Below are positions 14,778 through 16,338 of a stretch of DNA of 16,338 nt, piece by piece (position 1 is the stretch's first letter; the number at the start of each line of letters is the position of its first letter). Where the stretch lies: positions 1 to 16,338 of the forward strand of contig JAITMN010000078.1 in the NCBI GenBank assembly GCA_031277355.1, given 5' to 3'. Position numbers and translations under genes: made by a program. The DNA comes from Nevskiaceae bacterium (lineage in GTDB: Bacteria > Pseudomonadota > Gammaproteobacteria > Steroidobacterales > Steroidobacteraceae). The notes beneath the pieces are model-generated. The model was not told the DNA's origin and did not search any database. It saw only the letters and a list, made by a program, of their open reading frames with translations.

Positions 14778-16082
14778 CTATTCGTAACGCAATGCGTCGA
14801 TGGGCGTGAGGTTTGCAGCCTTGCTGGCGGGCAAAATGCCGAAAATCATGCCGATCAGCATCGAGAACAGCGCCGAACCCACCACGGCCCACCACGGCAC
14901 CGAGGGGCTCGGGAACTCGGGAATCATCGACGCCACGCCATAGGCCAGCGCGAAGCCGATGACCATGCCGATCAGCCCGCCGATCACCGCCAGCACCATC
15001 GCTTCGATCAGAAACTGCAACAGGATGTAGTGACGTGGCGCGCCCAGCGCCTTGGCAATGCCGATCTCGCGCGTGCGCTCGGTGACCGACACCAGCATGA
15101 TGTTCATGATGCCGATGCCGCCCACCAGCAGCGAAATGCCCACCACGCTCGCCACCACCAGCGTGACCGTGCTCATGATCTGCCCGAAAGTCTTGGAGAT
15201 GGAATCCGACGCCTGCACGGTGAAGTCGTTGGGATCATCGCGGCCCAGGCCATGCGCGCGGCGGATCAACGCGATCACGCGCTGTTTCACATTCTCCACG
15301 GCATCCGGATCATCCACGGCGAAGCTGACCTGAAAATCCGGCTGCACCTGCGTGCCGGTAAACGCCAGCGCGGTTTCAAACGGCATCAACATGAAGCCAT
15401 CGAGGTTCTGGCCCAGCACTTCACCGCGCGGCTCCATCACGCCGATCACCTTGAACCACTCGCGCCCCAACTGCACGAACTGCCCTTCGGGTCGCTCGGG
15501 CATTTTCAGGTCTTTGCGAATCTTGTCGCCGAGCACCACGACGCGGCGGCGGCTGGCGTCGTCGCTGGTGGTGATGAAGCGGCCCGTGCGCGGAAACAGA
15601 TGCTGCACGTCTTGCAGACTGCCGGTGGTGCCGAAGAATTGTCCGGCGGCGCTCTGCGATCCCCAGGTCACCTGCCCCACCGACACCGGCAGCACCGGCG
15701 TGATGTGCGAGATGCCGTCGATGCGATAGCGCAGTTCATCCAGATCGGTCAGACGCAGACGATTGACCTTGCCGCGCAGCCGATCTTCCAGCGAAGTATC
15801 GGCCACCAGCGTCAGCGTGCTGGACCCCAGGCCCTCGAACAATTGCGAGATGCGGCTTTGCAGGCCCTGCACCAGTGCGATGACGCAGATCACCGAAGCC
15901 ACGCCAATGATGATGCCCAGCATCGTGAGAAAACTGCGCAGACGGTGCGCGGTGATCGCCGCCAGCGCCGAGCGCAGGCTTTCTTGCAGCGCGTAGAACA
16001 GGCGACGCGAGGCGCTGCCTTCTTGCAGCGCGTCGGCGTCTTGCATTGGAGCACCCGCCTGCGCTGCGATGGACTCAGCCAT
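14778..16082 (-). CDS. MacB/FtsX-type ABC exporter permease
   Basis: A 434-residue inner-membrane permease of the mechanotransmission type (MacB, LolC/E, FtsX). One membrane helix at about 52-73 is followed by a large periplasmic domain (about 75-300), then three helices at about 305-330, 358-382 and 397-417. The MacB hallmark VSVTERTREIGIAKALGA is at 331-348, and the C-terminus ends in LTPIDALRYE. The ATG at 16082 is preferred over the in-frame one at 16157: it overlaps the stop of the ATPase gene by 8 bases and has GAGGA 8 bases upstream. The upstream ATG would extend 75 bases back into the ATPase gene. Transported compound unknown; macrolides should not be assumed. A periplasmic adaptor gene would be expected beyond 16338. 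Confidence 0.92.
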   Translation of the reverse strand: MAESIAAQAGAPMQDADALQEGSASRRLFYALQESLRSALAAITAHRLRSFLTMLGIIIGVASVICVIALVQGLQSRISQLFEGLGSSTLTLVADTSLEDRLRGKVNRLRLTDLDELRYRIDGISHITPVLPVSVGQVTWGSQSAAGQFFGTTGSLQDVQHLFPRTGRFITTSDDASRRRVVVLGDKIRKDLKMPERPEGQFVQLGREWFKVIGVMEPRGEVLGQNLDGFMLMPFETALAFTGTQVQPDFQVSFAVDDPDAVENVKQRVIALIRRAHGLGRDDPNDFTVQASDSISKTFGQIMSTVTLVVASVVGISLLVGGIGIMNIMLVSVTERTREIGIAKALGAPRHYILLQFLIEAMVLAVIGGLIGMVIGFALAYGVASMIPEFPSPSVPWWAVVGSALFSMLIGMIFGILPASKAANLTPIDALRYE

Positions 16083-16338
16083 TGGCGCGATCCTCTGCGA
16101 TGCGGCCATCGTGCAGGCGCACCAGACGTTTGCAGCAGGCGGCAATGCCCGGATCATGCGTGACGATCACGACGGTCTGCCCCTCGGTGTGCAGTTGGGT
16201 GAAAAGGTCCATGATTTCACCGGCGGTGCGGCTGTCGAGATTGCCCGTGGGTTCATCGGCCAGCAGCAATTCGGGATTGCCCGCCAGCGCACGCGCCACG
16301 GCCACGCGCTGACGCTGCCCGCCGGACATCTCATTGGG
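16075..16338 (-). CDS. MacB/LolD-type ABC ATPase, C-terminal part (cut by window end)
   Basis: Only the last 87 residues are inside the window; the gene continues past 16338, so the N-terminus with Walker A is not seen. The visible part opens with the signature motif (NEMSGGQRQR), then Walker B (ELLLADEPTGNLD), the D-loop, and the switch histidine in IVTHDPGIA, ending in RLVRLHDGRIAED. The DEPTGNLD form is typical of the MacB/LolD/FtsE branch. The apparent ATG at 16329 lies inside the signature motif and is not a real start. Its TGA overlaps the permease ATG by 8 bases (ATGGCTGA), so ATPase and permease are coupled and form one transporter. Confidence 0.93.
   Translation of the reverse strand, partial: PNEMSGGQRQRVAVARALAGNPELLLADEPTGNLDSRTAGEIMDLFTQLHTEGQTVVIVTHDPGIAACCKRLVRLHDGRIAEDRANG

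Noticed and set aside
13241..14809. Long plus-strand open frame (522 codons) opposite the esterase gene
   Set aside because: It is the antisense of a complete esterase with an intact catalytic triad. Its translation is rich in His, Arg and Ala with no recognisable family, as expected from GC-rich codon bias.
14607..16163. Long plus-strand open frame (518 codons) opposite the permease gene
   Set aside because: The minus strand encodes a clear MacB-type permease with four membrane helices. The opposite frame reads as His/Gln/Arg-rich non-protein.
1..16338. CRISPR array, IS element, integrase, tRNA or rRNA
   Set aside because: No regularly spaced repeats, transposase or integrase motifs, terminal inverted repeats or RNA gene signatures were found, and coding sequence fills nearly all of the window.

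Overview
The window is GC-rich, tightly packed chromosomal DNA, read here as coming from a gammaproteobacterium. The main evidence is the complete EF-P beta-lysylation set (epmA, efp with Lys34, epmB) next to psd, an arrangement known from the enterobacterial 94-min region. A FimX-like degenerate EAL protein and a MacB-type exporter agree with this. The exported DUF1592/DUF1552 pair is best known from Planctomycetes and myxobacteria but also occurs in soil and freshwater gammaproteobacteria of the Steroidobacter/Nevskia/Xanthomonas side, so that branch is my guess. No plasmid, phage, IS, CRISPR, tRNA or rRNA signal was seen, and no gene-free stretch exceeds about 110 bases.

Region 1 (1-3561) is housekeeping. 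psd (phosphatidylserine decarboxylase) overlaps epmA by 4 bases. efp lies convergent to epmA and divergent from epmB. EpmB makes (R)-beta-lysine, EpmA attaches it to Lys34 of EF-P, and EF-P relieves ribosome stalling at proline runs. Region 2 (3625-5277) is a single signalling gene: pseudo-receiver, PAS and a catalytically degraded EAL domain, probably a c-di-GMP-binding effector.

Region 3 (about 5285-11766) is the most interesting part: four same-strand genes with gaps of 16, 1 and 0 bases, a candidate promoter in front and a strong hairpin terminator behind. They encode (i) a Sec-exported protein with two CxxCH haem motifs and the DUF1587/1595/1592/1588/1585 series, (ii) a Tat-exported DUF1552 protein, (iii) a Sec-exported ankyrin-repeat protein with long insertions, and (iv) a Tat-exported metallo-beta-lactamase-fold protein that keeps the Zn1 ligands but has lost all the Zn2 ligands. 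All four should act in the periplasm. The biochemical role is unknown to me. A periplasmic redox or polymer-processing system held together by an ankyrin scaffold is a reasonable hypothesis, not a demonstrated function.

Region 4 (11832-16338) holds an orphan CysA/PotA-type ABC ATPase, whose C-terminus carries what looks like half of an OmpR-type winged-helix domain, and then a minus-strand group: a MacB/LolD-type ATPase (cut by the window end), its FtsX/MacB-type permease (8-base overlap), and a Tat-exported type-B carboxylesterase 40 bases downstream. The ABC gene and the esterase gene converge with only 5 bases between them.
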